Of a DNA stretch of 64,000 bases, positions 61,120 to 64,000 are shown piece after piece. Every line of letters starts with the position of its first letter. Within the stretch, counting starts at the first letter, position 1. Under the pieces are notes generated by a model. The model searched no databases. It saw nothing but the letters and a program-made list of their open reading frames with translations, and was not told where the DNA came from. The stretch is from Alphaproteobacteria bacterium. Lineage in GTDB: Bacteria; Myxococcota_A; UBA796; GCA-2862545. The stretch lies in the NCBI GenBank assembly GCA_020632885.1, contig JACKEQ010000006.1, forward strand, positions 62,001 to 126,000, written 5' to 3'. The position numbers and the translations under genes were made by a program.

Positions 61120-63626
61120 GCGCCCAGCTCCCCGTCCCCCGCTACGGCACCGGCATGCTCCGGCACTTCAACCTGTTCTACAAGGTCCTCGGCCTCGGGC
61201 GGGCCTTCTCGGCGGTCGAGTTCGAGGAGAACAGCGTGGAGCGCGTGCGGGCCGCGCACAACACGGGGCCCGTGGTGTACGTGCTGCAGCACGCGTCCGC
61301 CATCGACCACCTCGCGCTGAACGCCGTGCTCAACCGCCGTCGCCTGCCCCTCTCGGTGTGGAGCAACGGCACCAACAGCTTCTGGTGGCAGCCCTTCCGC
61401 GACGCCTGGACGGACCTCTGGGCCCGCCTGAACGGTGCCCACGACGACCCCGTCGAGAGCGGCTGGCTGGCCGCGCAGATCGCGGCGGGCAACGTCGTCA
61501 CGCTCTTCCTGAACGGCTCGGGCTGGCTCTCCGGGACCCGCGGCGACCCGTTCGCCGCCCTCGTCGAGGCCCAGCGGTCCTGCCCCCGGCCCATCCAGAT
61601 CGTGCCGGTCGTGGTGCAGTGGAACCGCGCGCCCGAGGTGGGCAACCCCGTGCAGAACTGGCTGCTCGGGCGCCACCAGGCCCCCGGGCCCCTCGGGCAG
61701 CTCCGGAACGCGTGGCTCAACAACCGCGGCACCGTCGTCCAGGCCGGCCAGCCGCTGGATCTGGCGGAGCTCGTGCGCCGGGCGCGCCCCGACGAGGCCG
61801 TGCGGGCCCTCCGCACCGTCCTGCGCCGCTACCTGAAGCGCGAGTCCCGGATCATCCAGGGTCCCCGCATCCTCTCGTACACCGAGATGAAGCGCGTGGT
61901 GCTCGACTCGCCGGGCCTGAAGAAGCTCGCGCGCGAGGAGTCCGAGCGGCGGGGGCTCCCGATCGAGGCCATCCGGCGCGAGATGGAGGCGGAGTTCAAG
62001 CTCATCGCGGCCCGGTTCCGCTGGTGGGTCGTGCGGGTCAGCGACGTCGCGCTGCGGCCCATCTGGACCAAGATCTACTCCGGCGTGGACGTGCGTCCCG
62101 AGGACATCGAGGCCATCCGGGAGGCCATGCGGACCGGCAGCGCCGTCATCGTGCCGTGCCACAAGTCGCACTTCGACTACCTGCTGCTCTCGTGGGTCTT
62201 CTACCGGCACAACATGATCGTCCCCCACGTGATCGCCGGGGCGAACCTGAACATCGTGTTCGTGAACCACTTCCTGCGGTCGGTGGGAGGGCTGTTCATC
62301 AAGCGCTCGTTCCGCGGCGAGCGCATCCACCCCGCCGTGTTCGCGCGCTACCTGCGCGAGCTCGTGTTCCAGGGCTACCCGGTCGAGTTCTACATCGAGG
62401 GCGGGCGCACCCGGTCCGGCAAGCTCCTGCCCGCTCGCACGGGTGTGCTCGCGATGCTCTTCGACGCCGCGGAGGTCCGCCCCCACGACCACGAGGTGAC
62501 GCTCCTGCCGGTCTCCCTCGCCTACGAGGAGGTGGCCGAGCAGGGGGCCTACGTTCGCGAGGCGGGTGGCGAGGACAAGAAGGCCGAGGACCTCGGGCAG
62601 GTCATCAAGGCCCGGTCGGTGCTCTCCCGCCGCTACGGGCGCGTCTACCTGCGGGTGGGCGAGCCGATCCGCTGCTCGTCCATCGTGGACGCCTCGGAAG
62701 GCCACCCCACCTGGAACGAGCGGCCCGAGGACGAGCGGAAGGAGACCCTCGACCGCGTGGGGCGCCGGATCATGTACCGGATCGGCCGGGTGACCGTGGT
62801 GCTCCCCACCTGCCTGTGCGCGGCCGCCCTGCTCGCCCACCACCGGCGTGGGCTCCAGCAGGCCGTCCTGCTCGACCGGGTGCGGCGCTTCCGCGCCCTC
62901 CTCGCCCGCCAGGGGGCCATGGAGGCCGCCAGCCTCCAGCACTTCGACCAGGCCGTGATCACCGCCCTCGACCGCTTCGCCCGCGAGGGCCACGTGGAGC
63001 CCTACGAGCACGAGGGCGAGCGCGTCTGGAGCGTCGTCGTCGGCGCGCGCATGGAGCTCGAGTTCTACAAGAACCAGCTCGTGCACTACCTGCTCGAGGC
63101 CGGCGTGGCGGCCCTCTGCGTGCGCACGCTGCCCGAGGGGTCCTTCGGGGTCGACGACCTCCTGCCCACCGCCCGCGATCTCGTGGCTCTCTGGGACCGC
63201 GAGTTCCGCTTCGACCCCGACAGGCCGCTGGAGGCCCTCGTCCGTCAGGGCCTCGACGACCTCGTGGCCCACGGAGGTCTCGAGGTGGACGGAGAGGGCT
63301 GGCGCGTGGCCGAGGCCTCGCGGATGGGCGAGATCCACGCGCTGTTCCGCAACTTCGTCGAGAGCTACCGGGTGGTGCTCTCCGCCCGCATCGACTTCGC
63401 CGGACAGTCCAGGAAGACCCTTGCGAAGCACCTGGCCAGCCAGTCCGATCGGTTCCTGGCCACCGGGCTCGCGACCCGGCCAGAGGCGCTGTCCACCATC
63501 ACGATGGGCAACGCGCTGGGCGCGTTCCTGGAGCTCGGCCTGTTCACCGCCGACGGCGACGCGCTAGGAGCCGATGAGGAGCGATGCGCGGCGGCCGACC
63601 GCCTCCTCGCTCCCATGGTGGAGTGA
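61116..63626 (+). CDS. plsB: Glycerol-3-phosphate 1-O-acyltransferase PlsB
   Basis: This is an 836-residue inner-membrane-associated enzyme. The acyltransferase HX4D motif is CHKSHFD (His349, Asp354) and the substrate-binding motif is EGGRTRSGKLLPARTG (near residue 428), with the conserved LLPVSLAYEEV further on. A second, weaker H-X4-D (His59 in QHASAID) lies in the N-terminal part, as expected of the PlsB N-terminal domain. The long C-terminal helical extension (LARQGAMEAASLQHFDQA, NFVESYRVVLSA) is normal for PlsB. It makes lysophosphatidic acid, the first step of phospholipid synthesis. Confidence 0.92.
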   Translation: MSAQLPVPRYGTGMLRHFNLFYKVLGLGRAFSAVEFEENSVERVRAAHNTGPVVYVLQHASAIDHLALNAVLNRRRLPLSVWSNGTNSFWWQPFRDAWTDLWARLNGAHDDPVESGWLAAQIAAGNVVTLFLNGSGWLSGTRGDPFAALVEAQRSCPRPIQIVPVVVQWNRAPEVGNPVQNWLLGRHQAPGPLGQLRNAWLNNRGTVVQAGQPLDLAELVRRARPDEAVRALRTVLRRYLKRESRIIQGPRILSYTEMKRVVLDSPGLKKLAREESERRGLPIEAIRREMEAEFKLIAARFRWWVVRVSDVALRPIWTKIYSGVDVRPEDIEAIREAMRTGSAVIVPCHKSHFDYLLLSWVFYRHNMIVPHVIAGANLNIVFVNHFLRSVGGLFIKRSFRGERIHPAVFARYLRELVFQGYPVEFYIEGGRTRSGKLLPARTGVLAMLFDAAEVRPHDHEVTLLPVSLAYEEVAEQGAYVREAGGEDKKAEDLGQVIKARSVLSRRYGRVYLRVGEPIRCSSIVDASEGHPTWNERPEDERKETLDRVGRRIMYRIGRVTVVLPTCLCAAALLAHHRRGLQQAVLLDRVRRFRALLARQGAMEAASLQHFDQAVITALDRFAREGHVEPYEHEGERVWSVVVGARMELEFYKNQLVHYLLEAGVAALCVRTLPEGSFGVDDLLPTARDLVALWDREFRFDPDRPLEALVRQGLDDLVAHGGLEVDGEGWRVAEASRMGEIHALFRNFVESYRVVLSARIDFAGQSRKTLAKHLASQSDRFLATGLATRPEALSTITMGNALGAFLELGLFTADGDALGADEERCAAADRLLAPMVE

Positions 63627-63627
63627 C

Positions 63628-64000
63628 GTGGACACCTTCGAAGCGCTCGTCCGGCTCGATGCCGCCGGCTGGAAGACCCTGCCAGCACGGCCGGAGCTGG
63701 GAGACGGTCTCCCGCACGCCCTGGCGCGCCTCCTCAAGCGCGCGGGCGGGATCGAGGCGGACGGCGTGCGCATCGACTTCGCCTCCGAGGCCGAGCCGCC
63801 GGCCTGGCTCGCTCCCGACGTCCCATTCCGCCGCGCGCTGGGCGGAGGCTACGTGCTGCTCGCCCCCGGGGAGGCCCTCTGGGTGCTGCGGATCACGGAG
63901 AGCCCCCGCACCGTCGACGTGCTCGGCCGCACCCTCGGCGACGCCCTGCAGGTCCTGCTCGAGGGGCCCGACCTCGGCGGGGCGTCCCCCGAGACCCTGG
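63628..64000 (+). CDS. Unrecognised protein, N-terminal part only (runs off window)
   Basis: An open frame from GTG 63628, one base after the plsB stop, continues to the right edge (about 124 residues). The sequence (VDTFEALVRLDAAGWKTLPARP, LARLLKRAGGIEADGVRID, YVLLAPGEALWVLRITESPRTVD) shows no recognised motif; it is moderately hydrophobic but has no signal peptide. The one-base spacing suggests cotranscription with plsB. Confidence 0.55.
   Translation, partial: MDTFEALVRLDAAGWKTLPARPELGDGLPHALARLLKRAGGIEADGVRIDFASEAEPPAWLAPDVPFRRALGGGYVLLAPGEALWVLRITESPRTVDVLGRTLGDALQVLLEGPDLGGASPETL

Overview
The window is chromosomal DNA of very high G+C with almost gap-free coding on both strands. Frequent 4-bp stop/start overlaps (ATGA, GTGA, TGATG) and several GTG or TTG starts mark tightly packed operons. 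The gene content suggests a Gram-negative, predatory or soil/aquatic myxobacterium-like lineage (Myxococcota or a related deltaproteobacterial group). The signs are many secreted lipoproteins, a TonB receptor and a porin, eukaryote-like Ser/Thr kinases, a TolR/AgmX-like lipoprotein, the DUF1552/DUF1592 pair, Asp-Ala-Ser-Thr low-complexity linkers and a full SUF system. This is inference from content; no rRNA or other marker is present. I saw no tRNA, rRNA, CRISPR array, insertion sequence or prophage.

Layout. 1-4.9 kb: end of a membrane protein, an SRPBCC protein, a lipase-like lipoprotein, a VapC relic and a lipoprotein with PPC modules. 4.9-13.1 kb: a degenerate M16 peptidase homologue, an acetate kinase-PduL fusion, a bestrophin, HrpB helicase and a cNMP-binding protein with a nucleoside-phosphorylase-like C-terminus. 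13.2-21.8 kb: an M23 peptidase, then a long minus-strand run reading from a TonB-dependent receptor through two lipoproteins, a DUF4331-like protein split over two genes (the second with a collagen-like spacer), a TPR lipoprotein, a nucleoside hydrolase and an APC permease. 21.8-31.4 kb: RhlE-like helicase, OprO/P-like porin, a zinc-ribbon Ser/Thr kinase, three beta-propeller or Asp-rich secreted proteins and a YkgJ-type cysteine-cluster protein. 31.5-41.7 kb: a subtilase with four Ig/FN3-like repeats, a class III aminotransferase, a zinc alcohol dehydrogenase, and an envelope protein coupled to a CHASE2 adenylate/guanylate cyclase. 41.7-46.3 kb: the DUF1552/DUF1592 pair, whose cytochrome-like member has four CxxCH motifs. 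46.4-56 kb: SUF iron-sulfur assembly in two transcription units (rrf2-sufB and sufC-sufD-sufS), separated by unrelated small envelope genes. 56-60 kb: a two-gene operon of a tandem STAS-like zinc-ribbon protein and a Ser/Thr kinase carrying the same module. 60-64 kb: a paralogous envelope protein, a tiny metal-motif lipoprotein, PlsB and the start of another gene.

Three points stand out. First, the two SUF units share a nearly identical operator/promoter element just upstream of rrf2 and sufC, so they form a split regulon probably sensed by the encoded Rrf2 regulator. Second, the STAS/kinase pair looks like an undescribed partner-switch system. In the first STAS-like repeat of each protein the TS-x-G signature is intact, and in the second repeat the serine is replaced by Glu or Asp. 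Third, one cyclase and one cNMP-binding protein lie in the same window, which would fit a second-messenger circuit controlling a nucleoside-phosphorylase-like effector. Many lipoproteins here also have very short signal peptides with little or no basic n-region.
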